Of a stretch of 64,000 bases of DNA, positions 48,801 through 58,779 are shown piece after piece. The DNA is from Anagrus nilaparvatae (Eukaryota; Arthropoda; Insecta; Hymenoptera; Mymaridae), in contig JAKSXM010000007.1 in assembly GCA_022575985.1 (NCBI GenBank), positions 14,014,501 to 14,078,500 of the forward strand. Direction: 5' to 3'. The position numbers and the translations under genes are program-made. Numbering within the stretch: the stretch's first letter is position 1; each line of letters opens with the position of its first letter. The notes under the pieces were generated by a model. The model had not been told where the DNA came from and did no database searches. It saw nothing but the letters and a program-made list of their open reading frames with translations.

Positions 48801-51800
48801 TAAATCCTATAACTTTCTTATAATAAATAAATCAGGTTTAGTCCAGACGCAACCCATAAGGCCTGTGTGTACAGAAAATGAGAAATTTTCACACTATAGC
48901 CAAATTTTGGACATTTTGGCCACTTTATTTAATGTTTCAAGTTCTTGTAACAAAATAAAGTTATCTGAATTTCTGACAATTAAGTTTTTGGTGCATCCAA
49001 TATTTTTTGTGCATTCAGATCATTTTAGAGTTATTTTTAGTCATTCTTTTGGTGTTTCGAGTTCTGGTAACAAAAAAAAACTCCAACGAGCATGGGAAAT
49101 GTTGACTTATAACAGTTTTAACTTATTCTTCTTGATTAAGCCTAAAAAGGGCAATTTCATGGAGCCTATTTTTATTAGATTCTAGGGGCACTAGAGTAAA
49201 AATAACTAGTTATTGCTCAAAAACTATTAAAATTTTCCTCGATCAGGATCCATAAAATCGTCTCAGAGCAAAATTTTAATAAATTTTTAGTGTTAATTAT
49301 TAGAGTTTAATTATTTCAACTCTAATGTGCCATTGTCCCTAGAATCTAGTAAAAATATGCTTAATGAAATCGACCTAAAGTACTCCAAGTCCCTAAATGA
49401 AAATTATTAGTCCGAGTGAAGCATGCGTTAGCATGCTTTACTCAAGTTATATCCCCGCAGGAAAATGATCTAAGGTGAGTTAGTTTGCGCCTTATTGATT
49501 TTATGAATATATATAAAACTTAGACCATAATATTTAAAATTTCATCAGGATCTTCACTATTATTTTATTTTTGAATTACGTTTTTTTTAAACAAAGTTAT
49601 CCCAATTTTACGGACGCGCGTCAATTTTTATATTATTTCTATACTATAAAAATGTTAATATTATGCATGTGTCTATTTTTTCGTGATACTTATTATATCA
49701 TTAATTATATTTTTTATTTATGATAATTATTTAATAATAAAAAATATTATTTATTTAAAGATTTACACGAATATGATATCGGGTTTTACCGAATTGCCCA
49801 CAATAGGCAACTTCAGGTTAATTTTTAGGTATTTTTAAAAAGATCTTTTTTTGTAATTTTAACGACCCCTAGTAGGTTTTTTGGGTCACTGAACACGAAG
49901 ATGATATCGGGTTTTAACGAAAATGATTTAGTTGCCCACAATAGGCAACTTCAGGTTAATTTTTAGGTATTTTAAATTGATCTTTTTTTGTAATTTTAAC
50001 GACCACTAGTAGGTTTTTTGGGTCACTGAACACGAATATGAAATCGGGTTTTAACGAAAATGATTTAGTTGCCCACAATAGGCAACTTCAGGTTAATTTT
50101 TGGGTATTTTTAAATAGATCTTTTTTTGTAATTTTAACGACCCCTAGTAGGTTTTTTGGGTCACTGAACACGAATATGATATCCGGTTTTACCGAAAATG
50201 ATTCAGATGCCCACAATAGGCAATTTCAGGTTAATTTTTGGGTATTTTTAAATAGATCTTTTTTTGTAATTTTAACGACCCCTAGTAGGTTTTTTGGGTC
50301 ACTGAACACGAATATGATATCGGGTTATAACGAAAATGATTTAGTTGCCCATAATAGGCAATTTCAGGTTAATTTTTGGGTATTTTTAAATAGATCTTTT
50401 TTTGTAATTTTAACGACCCCTAGTAGGTTTTTTGGGTCACTGAACACGAATATGATATCGGGTTTTACCGAATATGATTCAGATGCCCAAAATAGGCAAT
50501 TTCAGGTTAATTTTTGGGTATTTTTAAATAGATCTTTATTTGTAATTTTAACGACCCCTAGTAGGTTTTTTGGGTCACTGAACACGAATATGATATCGGG
50601 TTTTACCGAAAATGATTCAGATGCCCACAATAGGCAACTTCAGGTTAATTTTTAGGTATTTTTAAATAGATCTTTTTTTGTAATTTTAATAACCCCTAGT
50701 AGGTTTTTGGGTCACTAAACACGAATATGATATCGGGTTATAACGAAAATGATTTAGTTGCCCATAATAGGCAATTTCAGGTTAATTTTTGGGTATTTTT
50801 AAATAGATCTGTTTTTGTAATTTTAACGACCCCTAGTAGGTTTTTTGGGTCACTGAACACGAATATGATATCGGGTTTTACCGAATATGATTCAGATGCC
50901 CAAAATAGGCAATTTCAGGTTAATTTTTGGGTATTTTTAAATAGATCTTTATTTGTAATTTTAACGACCCCTAGTAGGTTTTTTGGGTCACTGAACACGA
51001 ATATGATATCAGGTTTTACCGAAAATGATTCAGATGCCCACAATAGGCAATTTCAGGTTAATTTTTGGGTATTTTTCAATAGATCTTTTTTTGTAATTTT
51101 AACAACCCCTAGTAGGTTTTTTGGGTCACTGAACACGAATATGAAATCGGGTTTTAACGAAAATGATTTTGTTGCCCACAATAGGCAACTTCAGGTTGAT
51201 TTTTATTATTTTTAAATAGATCTTTTTTTGTAATTTTAATAACCCCTAGTAGGTTTTTTGGGTCACTGAACACGAATATGATATCGGGTTATAACGAAAA
51301 TGATTTAGTTGCCCATAATAGGCAACTTCAGGTTAATTTTTAGGTATTTTTAAATAGATCTTTTTTTGTAATTTTAACGACCCCTAGTAGGTTTTTTGAG
51401 TCACTGAACACGAATATGATATCGGGTTTTAACGAAAATGATTTTGTTGCCCACAATCGGTAAAAACCGATATCATATTTTTGTTGAGTGACCCAAAAAA
51501 CCTACTTGGGGTCGTTAAATTTACAAAAAAAGATCAATTTAAATTTTAGGGCTTAAGGGGGGGGGGGGAATCGTGGCTAATTTCACCTAATTTTTACCAG
51601 CGCAAGTGCATTCATTGTATACAATTTTCTTTAGGGCTATGTGAAGAGATTCCCATAGATTTCATCGTAAGTCAGCCAGGGTCGTGGTTTTCAGAAGTTT
51701 GGCCTTTTTTTTACACCTAGGCCCCGACTATTATCAGTGCTGGTAAATTCAGAGAGCACCAGCGTTGATTTGGAATTATTATATTCTAATTTTTTATTTT

Positions 51801-54800
51801 TTTCACTCTGTGTAAATTCTAATTTTTTATTTTTTTCACATCAAGTTTCTCGTCTTCGAGTTCACTCTGTTTACATTTTGGGCATACAAAAATATTGATT
51901 AGATAATTTTAATTAATTTCAAGAAAAGTATTATAAATTAATTTTATTTAAAAAACAACTAAGGAAAAATTTTTCCGTCATAATTATAAAGGTTTTACGG
52001 TTTTATAACTAATTATAGTTTATTAACCAACAAAATAAACAAAGTGAACTTATGAACAAACATTCAATTTTTATACAAGGTGACTACATGAAAATGTAAA
52101 AAATGTAAAATGTAATAATTCCAAATTAACGCTGCAGGCCTATTCTGTATTTGATTCACGCTGTTTTCACGTGAAATATAAGCGTGAAAACACGTGAAAG
52201 CATGCAATTTTAGGTTAAAAGTACGTGAGTCGAAGGAAATTAGTTATTGAAAATATGAGTTCCTAATTTTAGGTTAGATTTTATTGCGAAAACACTCTGA
52301 AATTGATTCCCTTATAACCAAACTATATTCGCGTTATACGAATGAATGAAAAACTATAACGAAAACTTGAAATTCGATAAAACCTTTCTAAAATAGATTT
52401 CTTGACTAGGTTAATTGAATTAATTGTAATAAATTAAAAATTCTGCAAAATATTAATATTTACTGTTAATATATTTGTAAATTTAATTACATCTTTTTAA
52501 TATTTTGAAATGTAAAGCATCATTTAAAAGCCTCACATAAATGAAAGAAAGAATAAAATAGTCTTTGGCCCCGATACTTTATACCACTTTTTTCTTTTCT
52601 ATTAAAAAGTTATGTTATATTCTTTTTTGTAAAGCATGATACTCCACTCAATATGCGGGTTTGGTTGTATACTAGCCCTCACCACGTTTGGTCTAGAATA
52701 GGTTTTTTGTGTCGCTGATCACGAATATTGAGGTAATTTCTATAGAAGATAAGGCTTTACTCCTAAATCAACAAAATTTAACCCCGAAAAAATGTATTTT
52801 CGCTATATTCACTACTCTAGCTGATTTAAGGGTGAATCTCGAGTTTATTTAATATAGGGCTCCGAAATTCGTAATCAGCGACCCGAAAAACCTATATATT
52901 AGAACAAATCTGGTGAGAGCTAGTAATTATTTCCCCCCTCGCCCCACTGTAATTCAGTGTTAGACTATTAACATGGAACATGTTTATAGGGAGGGGGTAC
53001 CTCAAAACTTGAAAATTAAGGGGGGGGGGTCAAATTTGTCCGGTTTAAGGGGGGGGGTCGAATGAGATTTAAAATAATTTCAATTTAGGGACTTTGAAAA
53101 ATCTGGGCTTAGGGACTTGGAATAATTCGGTTTTAAGGACTTTAAATACTTTTATTTTTTAAAAAAATTCATCTATCATGAAGTTATTTTTTTCACTTTA
53201 TTATAATGAACTATAACTTTGGTCATTATTGGAAATCTTATATAACTTCAGCAAGATCATCACAGAATTAGAGTTCTCGAATATTGTTATAATAATGGAT
53301 CTTATACTGGATGTAAAAAGTTTGCATAATGTACAAATGTTATCCTGTTTGTCGAACTTTTTATTTTTTTACCAAATATGACCGTTGACCAATAGCTTTA
53401 AAAAATAATGACAGAAAATGATATTTATTTTTAATGACGATTATTTATTTATTATAGGAATTAAAATTTTTTTAAAGTAGGTATGTTTAAACTGAATATA
53501 AAATATTCAATATAATTGTTTATTAAAATTAATATTGATAACATTTAATTAAACTGTGGTAAAAATTTTATTGTCAGACATTTTCCAATTATCTGCAGTA
53601 AGTATTGGGATACAATTGCAATAATTATTTATCAATTTTCTTTTGGCAGTCCTTTCCAATATTGTGTCCTTAAATTTAATTCTAATTACTATTTAGGTAA
53701 TCAAAAGAAAAAATGAATATTTTTAAGTAATTAACTATTCATATATTCAATTTTTTGATAAGATGTGTACAATAATTAACAAATATTTAACAAATATATA
53801 AGTAATTTTTCATTTTTTAAGGAATCTTTTATTAAAAAATATATTAATAGTTACCGTAATTATAAATTATAAAATAATTATTTTTATTTTATATTTTATT
53901 TTACTGATTAATATATTTTTATCTTCACTCAGACTTCTCATTATTTATAATGACTTACTAGTTTTAAGTCCCTAAATCGAACATATTCTAAGTCCATTTG
54001 CCCCCCCCCCCCCATAACTGGATTTCGGACCTTTTTCAAATACCCCTTCCTATAAACATGTTCCATGTTAAAAATTAATCCTAACCACTAAAAATTATGT
54101 TTTCTGGTTCATATTTACAAAAATGTTACACCCCATTACTAAGGCATTTTTTGTTTACAAAAATGCGAAAAATTGGTAAAAGATTTCCTAAAAAAACTAT
54201 AACCGAAAAAATAAATATTTTCCGGAAAAAGTTCGACATTTCCATAATCTATAGACTCAAAACATACTTGGCAGTGGTTAAGATAACTTTATTTTGTAAC
54301 AGGAACTCGAAACATTATAAAAATGGCCAAAATAACCTAAATTGGGCCATAGCGAAAAATGTGACCATTTTCCGAAAAAAATACCAAAAGACTGAAGTTG
54401 CAATGGTCTCTTCCTTTCGCACCCACCATGCGCACATGGGCTAATTAATAATATTGAATAAATTTGAACAAATAAAAGTAAAAATATTTTTACTTTTAAA
54501 AATATTTTTAATTTTTAATTTTAATTAACAGAATATCTAAGCATATAAAAATTCATAATTTATAAAAATCAATACCAACTAACAAATTTATTAAAAAATT
54601 TTGCATTTGAATATCGATAAAAAAGTATTTAAAAAGTAAATTCTATAGTAACATAAAATTTTAAATGAAATTTAAATTAAAAATTTAAATGAGACATAAT
54701 TTGACAGATAAAAAGTTATTTAAAAAAAATTAAACTTTTCGTTATAGAACAACTGTTTATTTAGCATAATTTCTTTATTTAAATAAGATTATTTTTTGCA

Positions 54801-55502
54801 TTTCAGGCTGAAGTAATAGAAGGAAATTTATTTCAAACATTTTTAAAATTAACAAATGTTGGTTTAAAAAAAAATTTAAATAGTTTGCGAGAAAAACCAG
54901 ATAAAAATAGATGGATCAGTACCGGCACTACAGTTAATGCATTTTATAGTGCAACATTAAATTCAGTTAGTAAGTATAAAAATTTTTAAAACTTAAATTA
55001 TAAACTTATTTAATTAATACGTGTATTTAAAGAAATAGAACTTTTATTATTTTAATTAGGTACTTCATTAACTTTCGACTCTAGCTTTTTTTTCTTCTAT
55101 TAAGTTAAAATATAAAAAAAAGTATTAACTTAAACTAATACTTATTACAACACAGTTTTTCTTTTTAAAATAAGATTATAATAATAATAAATTATTCCTT
55201 TAAAACTTTTTGTTAATTTTAAAAACTACTTTTTACTATTAAATATGTTTCATTAAAAAATAAACTTAACTTTTTTAGACAACAAAAAAATATATTTTTT
55301 ATAATGTATGGACAAAAAACTTGAAAATATTTTTTGTAAGAAATTTTTTCTTTAAGATTTTAATTGTTAAAATAGTTTATAAAAAAAAAATTAAAAAAAA
55401 AACATAGTATAAGAAAACAATGCTTATATATAATGCTTGAAAACTATTTTCAGCATTTCCAGCGGGAATTCTTCATCCTCCATTTTACGGAAACGGACTT
55501 GA
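36653..55502 (+). CDS. Neprilysin-like M13 zinc metallopeptidase, internal exons
   Basis: Eight plus-strand exons with consistent GT-AG sites and matching phases encode about 411 residues: 36653-36861, 37212-37388, 37673-37771, 37852-37996, 44666-44880, 45806-45982, 54807-54969 and 55454-55502. M13 peptidases are usually type II membrane or secreted ectoenzymes that cleave small peptides. Family features are LGLNLFVNFYISEDVRN, the MEQASSGFSERYLLDP block, and EERRSANHLFHDVTVDDL. After these come RYAWWSIYSRVAPLT, the ELDWMD..TRKKAHLKL.AM..FVGFPEWI segment and the substrate-binding NAFYSATLNSVTFPAGILHPPFYGNGLE, equivalent to the NAxY motif. The chain stops in phase 2 just before the expected HExxH zinc-binding exon, which must lie beyond 64000 or be lost. 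Exons for the membrane anchor and N-terminal cysteines, before 36653, are also not seen. No disabling mutation appears in the exons. The paralogue is not resolved. Confidence 0.93.
37212..37388 (+). CDS. Neprilysin-like exon b
   Basis: 59 codons in phase 0, from MEQASSGFSERYLLDP to STQMAK. The acceptor is TTTTAG and the donor GTAAAT. Confidence 0.9.
37673..37771 (+). CDS. Neprilysin-like exon c
   Basis: 33 codons, VLTTPEERRSANHLFHDV onward to IHAVQ, phase 0 at both ends. It is too short to stand out as an open frame and was identified from splice sites and family pattern. Confidence 0.88.
37852..37996 (+). CDS. Neprilysin-like exon d
   Basis: Starts WNWTIYLNNVFNNTNVT (two potential N-glycosylation sites, NNT and NVT) and ends phase 1 at GTL|G before GTATGT. 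The following intron is 6.7 kb and contains the antisense Jockey-type LINE. Confidence 0.9.
38303..38350. mobile_element. Solo end of a CATGGAACATG-type MITE
   Basis: TTAA (38299-38302) is followed by CATGGAACATGTTGATTGGG and aggggtaccttagg, as at the left end of the copy at 52972-54067. No right end is visible, so it is a truncated remnant inside the neprilysin intron. Confidence 0.6.
38360..39740. other. Neprilysin intron sequence, no other feature certain
   Basis: AT-rich intron. Around 39495-39550 the string aaaatataggttctttgagccaccga is a weak, decayed relative of the GGTTTTTTGGGTCGCTGA motif. Nothing else is recognised. Confidence 0.35.
39756..41103 (-). pseudogene. Jockey-type reverse transcriptase, frameshifted
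   Basis: 41103-40708 carries the region up to APGIDGISNFVLKNL. 40692-40015 carries SYRPISLLNTMSKALE, EQFGFRHEHST, DVAKAFNSVWH (motif A Asp kept), SGVPQGSLIGP and an intact YADD box. 40055-39756 carries the thumb (VNYLGVTFDCQLNF .. YAPAIWGNAS). Stops and a frame overlap separate the parts, and the rest of the C-terminus is missing. Confidence 0.88.
41277..42029 (-). pseudogene. Jockey-type endonuclease domain
   Basis: A 250-residue frame covers most of the AP-type endonuclease: GTAILVKSNI, SVYIPPG, the ASDFNAKHMAWGSR box (usual GDFNAKH; Gly is Ser) and the catalytic SDHLPLI near the end. The N-terminal catalytic part lies in another frame or is lost. This enzyme nicks target DNA for target-primed reverse transcription. 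Confidence 0.85.
42399..43541 (-). pseudogene. Jockey-type ORF1 (gag-like), frameshifted
   Basis: Three frames carry it: 43541-43023 (Gln/Ser/Lys-rich N-terminus), 42967-42575 and 42626-42399. The second shows the pre-knuckle region FNYTKIKIKNYVKTPRHVQ, then a knuckle CFRCQKSNLVTANC whose His position is Leu. A second knuckle (CMKCSEVLLSNTC) is also degenerate. The third frame holds a well-kept CPKCGGNHVAIYRGC followed by a Pro/Gln/Ser-rich tail. Such proteins bind element RNA. The frame breaks show it is a relic. Confidence 0.85.
43600..44600. other. Neprilysin intron sequence, no other feature seen
   Basis: AT-rich intron between the LINE and exon e; nothing recognised. Confidence 0.4.
44666..44880 (+). 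CDS. Neprilysin-like exon e
   Basis: Completes the split Val codon of exon d and encodes RYAWWSIYSRVAPLT .. MALSYVYVKRHFNEESREK, a strongly conserved block before the catalytic half. The donor is GTAAGC. Confidence 0.92.
44900..45180. repeat. (TA)n microsatellites in neprilysin intron
   Basis: Several TA runs (about 44910-44935, 45057-45077 and 45155-45168) lie in this intron. No other feature is visible. Confidence 0.7.
45806..45982 (+). CDS. Neprilysin-like exon f
   Basis: 59 codons from ALKMLQDVRTAFDS through ELDWMD and GFPEWI to KFYEE, phase 0. The acceptor is TTTTTAG and the donor GTAAAA. The next intron is 8.8 kb and holds the 138-bp satellite and several MITEs. Confidence 0.92.
46000..48830. 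other. Neprilysin intron sequence, no gene seen
   Basis: AT-rich intron with short ATT runs (for example 48190-48211, a possible LINE tail microsatellite) and low-complexity open frames. No coding or clear repeat structure. Confidence 0.35.
48865..49080. repeat. Dispersed repeat, copy 1 of an inverted pair
   Basis: The strings atagccaaattttggac..ttttggccac, ttcaagttcttgtaacaaaataaagttatct recur in inverted orientation at about 54270-54375. A further internal echo (gtttcgagttctggtaacaaaaa) lies at 49055. The open frame 48865-49185 belongs to this repeat and matches no protein family I know. Confidence 0.6.
49777..51460 (+). repeat. 138-bp satellite array, about 12 units
   Basis: About twelve tandem units at 137-138 bp spacing; the 'gggtcactgaacacg' string recurs at 49883, 50020, 50158, 50296, 50434, 50572, 50709, 50847 and onward. 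Each unit has GGTTTTTTGGGTCACTGA, a 'gatatcgggtttta' block and a hairpin TTGCC-CACAATA-GGCAA. Because 138 is divisible by three, open frames of 205 codons (50038-50655) and 162 codons (50727-51215) run through the array; they are repeat artefacts. The core motif ties the array to the element at 59524-63476. It lies in the neprilysin intron. Confidence 0.92.
51460..51560 (-). repeat. Inverted terminal unit of the 138-bp array
   Basis: Immediately after the last forward unit the sequence switches orientation: ggtaaaaaccgatatcatat, then gagtgacccaaaaaacctac, then ggggtcgttaaatttacaaaaaaagatc. It is followed by a 12-G run. The array thus ends in a short inverted copy, as in a one-armed fold-back element. 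Confidence 0.75.
52640..52962. mobile_element. Short MITE of the TACTCCAGT / GGTTTTTTGGGTCGCTGA family
   Basis: The left end is tactccactcaatatgcggg followed by tttggttgtata, ggttttttgtgtcgctgatc and cacgaatattgagg. The right arm inverts it (attcgtaatcagcgacccgaaaaacctatat), with a decayed terminus near 52962. It is the smallest two-armed family member in the window, with no coding content. Confidence 0.7.
52972..54067. mobile_element. TTAA-flanked MITE, CATGGAACATG family (best copy)
   Basis: The left end CATGGAACATGTTTATAGGG and the right end (reverse strand) CATGGAACATGTTTATAGGA are inverted copies, each flanked by TTAA (52968-52971 and 54068-54071). The subterminal region holds G-runs (C-runs on the right) and 'tttagggacttaga'-type blocks. 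TTAA target duplication is typical of piggyBac or Kolobok-type transposases. The ~1.1 kb interior has no gene. Confidence 0.85.
54090..54450. repeat. Dispersed repeat, copy 2 of an inverted pair
   Basis: agataactttattttgtaac..ggaactcgaaacatt..atggccaaaat matches the inverse of the segment near 48910-48965. The open frame 54097-54444 lies in the repeat and is not recognised as a gene. The edges are not resolved. Confidence 0.55.
54807..54969 (+). CDS. Neprilysin-like exon g
   Basis: Encodes AEVIEGNLFQTFLKLTNVG to TTVNAFYSATLNSV, including the NAxY-type substrate-binding motif. It ends phase 1 before GTAAGT. Confidence 0.92.
55454..55502 (+). CDS. Neprilysin-like exon h
   Basis: A 49-bp micro-exon encoding TFPAGILHPPFYGNGL and part of the next Glu codon. 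The acceptor is TTTTCAG, the donor GTAAGT, ending phase 2. The expected next exon should carry GHELTHGFD-type sequence but is not found before the window end. Confidence 0.9.
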
Positions 55503-55767
55503 GTAAGTAAAATTCATATCTTGAAAATACAAGATTAAAATAATAAAAATAATAATAATAATAATGATAATAAGAACTTTTTTTTTATTCTTTGTTTTAT
55601 ACTTTAATTTTAAGAGAATAACAAAATTTTAAATTTTATTTAAAATTGTATAATATGGAATACATAATAATTTTTATAGAAATTTGCATATATTTAGAAT
55701 ATTTTATATGGGTTATTTGCAAAATTAGGTGATCTAATGTTGAAATTTATAGTTTAGAGCTTTTAAC

Positions 55768-55857
55768 ACATTCGCGTTCAGCGACCCAAAAAATCCATAG
55801 TAGAGCAAATCTCGTGTTCGCCAGTGAAAATACAACCAAACCCGTATTTTGACTGGA
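55768..55857. mobile_element. Solo right end of a TACTCCAGT-family element
   Basis: gcgttcagcgacccaaaaaa, tccatagtagagcaaatctc, gttcgccagtgaaaatacaacc and the terminus cccgtattttgactggatta match the right end of the element at 2708-3984. It abuts the truncated LINE copy C at about 55858. Probably an element inserted into the LINE, after which its other arm and the LINE 3' part were lost. Confidence 0.75.
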
Positions 55858-57219
55858 TTATACATGGAAGATTTTATATAAAGATTGACCAATAAGATAT
55901 GGCCAAAACCAGTTTAGCGATGACTTTGAAAATCCACCATCCTTTAATTTTTTAAGCAATTTCGATGCAGTTACATTGTCAATGGCAATAGGCAAAAGGC
56001 AGTTACATTGTAACCTGCTTATTTTCTGTACCCAATTGAATATCATCTACAAGTTTTATTAATGCTGTTAGGATACTATGATATTTTCGGAATCCCGTTT
56101 GAAAGGGGTCCAAGACCTTTGATTTATTTAAGAAGCAGACTACCTGATCAAGAGCTAGCTTCTCAAGGACTTTCAACAAAAAGCACAACTATGCTATAGG
56201 CCAAAAATCGGTTTTTGATAATGGTACTGGTACTTTTTTAAGGGCTAAAATGCGAGATTTTTTCTAAGCACCATTTAATAATGAAGCATTGAACCAAAAT
56301 ACCATTTAATAATGAAGCATTGAACAGTTTAGTTAGATGGGAAGCAATAGATGGAAGTACTTTCAAAATGGCACTTGGAAGTTTGTCATCATCTCCTATA
56401 GATTGTGATTTAAAATGAGAGATCTCCAGCGTAACATCATTTTCAGATACTCTTTTAAAACGAAACTATAAGTCGGAGCATTGCTTACAATATTTATAGA
56501 CTCGAGTGGACCTTCATTAGGGGATATTGATATTTTAGAAAAATGCGAGTTCAGCTTATCGGGTAGGAAACCATGAAGAGCATCATTAGCTTTGAGGATT
56601 AATCCCAGGGTCTTTGTCTCCTTTCAGAAGTTTCTGTTTTCATCAAGAGTACTGCATATGCGATTATGCTTATAAGCATAGCGAGCTATCTCTGATTTTT
56701 CTTCATACGAGTTTGCTAAAGCCAAAAATTCATTAAGAGGATTGCGAGATCCTGTCCTGATATAACGTCTGCTATTTGCATTTCGTTTTGACCTGAGTAA
56801 TTTTAGTTCCAAGTTTATCGAGGGATAGTCTACTTTGCTCATGTATAATTTCTTTTCAGGAGCAAGTTTGTTATTTGGCGTTATGGATGCTGTAAGTTAG
56901 TGTAGAGAGCCCTTGCTGAATGTTGAGCTGAACGTTCAAGGCTTTTTAGGTGAGAATTAAAGCCACGTGCTGTTATTATTTTAAGCGTTCTGTAAGTCAT
57001 TTTAACATCTAGAGGTGTCGGATAAAACCGGTCAATATGGAGATGATTTCTAGCTTTTTGCTGAGTCACAGTTGTCAATAAAAATGTAGCCAATCCAAGT
57101 GTCTTTGTGGATGGATCTGTATTAACCAGTTTGAGTGAGAGATCACTCATTATATAAGTTATGAAACAAGTGTCAGATTCATTAGATTTAAGCTTGTTGG
57201 CATTCCAATCACAGATCAC
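55858..57219 (-). pseudogene. LINE endonuclease C-terminus, linker and RT front fragments
   Basis: 57219-56881 encodes the endonuclease C-terminal part and linker start. 56842-56624 encodes a basic linker (LRSKRNANSRRYIRTGSRN). 56188-56003 carries KVLEKLALDQVVCFLN and DPFQTGFRKYHSILTALIKL, the RT palm front. 56046-55858 carries LKKLKDGGFSKSSLNWFWPYL, which aligns with GKLRDTGFSKLTLRWFWSYL of copy B. All frames are interrupted. Confidence 0.8.
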
Positions 57220-57700
57220 TATCTAATGGCTGAAATCAAAGCAATTAGAATGTATTAACTGAGCAAAGTCAGTATCAGACCTAATCGGAACATCATGTGG
57301 TCTGTAAACTAGGGCACCTAAGGTTGGAGTGGAATTGTCATTTCCAAACAAAAAAAAAGATATTAAAAAAGTGGCTTACTAGTTTGTTGGGCATTATTTG
57401 AGGAGCAAAGTATTTTCACTTAAGTATTTTCACTAAGTTTCTCTTTGATGTAAATGAGAATAACCCCACCTTGAGTATTATGGTCTTGCTGCAAAACACT
57501 ATATCCTGGTATGCTTATTATATCATCATTGATTTCAGGGCCAAATCTATAGTGTCTTGGCAATACCAAAAAGATGAAACGCGTTATTTATAGTAAGATA
57601 TTGACTAAATTCCCAAATAAGCTTTTTCAGAAAGGTATAGCATTTAGGAAGACTACCTTCAAAATTAGGAGTAATTTAGGAGTAATTTCAGGCCCATGTT
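55858..57700 (-). mobile_element. CR1/L2-type LINE copy C, endonuclease and RT front part
   Basis: Minus-strand LINE fragment of the same broad family as copies A and B. From 57560 to 57430 there is endonuclease text (GPEINDDIISIPGYSVLQQD and GGVILIYIKEKLSENT). From about 57340 come ALVYRPHDVPI and ICDWNANKLKSN (usual GDFN). Then follow a linker (56842-56624) and the RT front part (56188-55858). All are decayed by stops. It ends abruptly at the solo TACTCCAGT-family terminus, before the catalytic YADD region. Confidence 0.8.
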
Positions 57701-57719
57701 GGGCTTGGTAATTTTATTT

Positions 57720-58050
57720 TAGCCGCGAAAAAACGCTAAAAAAGTAAAAAATTCGTGGGATTCAATAAATTAATGTATTTTCATGGACTAAAAAAAATAT
57801 TATATTCTAAACAAAAATTAGTAAGTTCTAGTGACTCATTGGCTACAAGTTTTTGCTCGTTAGTTTTATACTAGTTTTTAAGTCAAATTTTGTCCAATTG
57901 ACCACATTAAAGTAGAGAAAAATTAATTCTTTGAGCAATTATTCATGCCTTTGAAAGTGTGCGTTTCGTGGAAAAAGTATTCAAAAAAGTAATCAAAAGA
58001 GTAATCAAAAAATGTATGCATCACTCAAGCACCATATAATTTAAGTTTCC
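57720..58050. other. AT-rich sequence, no gene seen
   Basis: Host-like AT-rich DNA between the LINE and the TTAA palindrome; nothing recognised. Confidence 0.4.
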
Positions 58051-58057
58051 TTTTTAA

Positions 58058-58779
58058 CGACGCTCTGTCCACCACAGGGTGTTTTTTGCGCAGCATGTTT
58101 GTAACTAAAATATTTTAACGATATATTTATTTATAATAATTTTTTAATGAAAGAATCAATGCTTTTCAGTATTTAGTACAAGAATATAAAAAAAAAAAGT
58201 TAAAAATGTTTATTTGTTTAAACAAATATGACCTGTTAAATTTTTGAAATTTTTGGGTTATAAAAGCCTGAGTTCCCAGATCTGGGCTACTTGGATCAAA
58301 ATTCTGCTTGGCTCATATTGAAGATCATTCAATTCTAGGTGGAGGTATCGTGGGAAATTTTTCGCTAAGACTCTTCAGTAATGAGTTACAGCTAATTGTT
58401 TATAAAAAAAAAGTTAAAAATGCTCAACAATTTATAAACAAATAGGTATAACTCATTACTGAAAAGGTTTAGCGAAAAATTTCCCACGATACCTCCACCT
58501 AGAATTGAATGATCTTCAATATGAGCTAAGCAGAATTTTGATCCAAGTAGCCCAGATCTGGGAACTCAGGCTTTTATGACCCAAAAATTTCAAAAATTTA
58601 ACAGGTCGTATTTGTTTAAACAAATAAACATTTTTAACTTTTTTTTTTTATATTCTTGTACTAAATGCTGAAAAGTATTGATTCTTTCATTAAAAAATTA
58701 TTATAAATAAATATATGGTTAAAATATTTTAGTTACAAATATGCTGCGCAAAAAACACCCTGTGGTGGACAGAGCGTCC
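58058..58779. mobile_element. TTAA-flanked palindromic MITE
   Basis: An almost complete inverted repeat, arms about 350 bp, centred near 58418. The left end is CGACGCTCTGTCCACCACAG and the right end (reverse strand) GGACGCTCTGTCCACCACAG, each flanked by TTAA (58054-58057 and 58780-58783). The arms remain very similar, including the block 'cagatctgggctacttggat' and its inverse near 58540-58560, so the copy is young. The TTAA duplication suggests a piggyBac- or Kolobok-type transposase acting in trans. Confidence 0.85.

Noticed and set aside
49425..49460. Hairpin gaagcatgcgttagcatgcttta as a possible Helitron 3' end
   Set aside because: No CTRR end after it and no matching 5' end; too weak to annotate.
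50038..51215. Two long open frames that look like a repeat protein with 46-residue units (NRSFFVILTTPSRFFGSLNTNM..)
   Set aside because: They are translations of a 138-bp non-coding satellite whose unit length is divisible by three. Units with a 1-bp change break the frame, and no start context or splice structure is seen.
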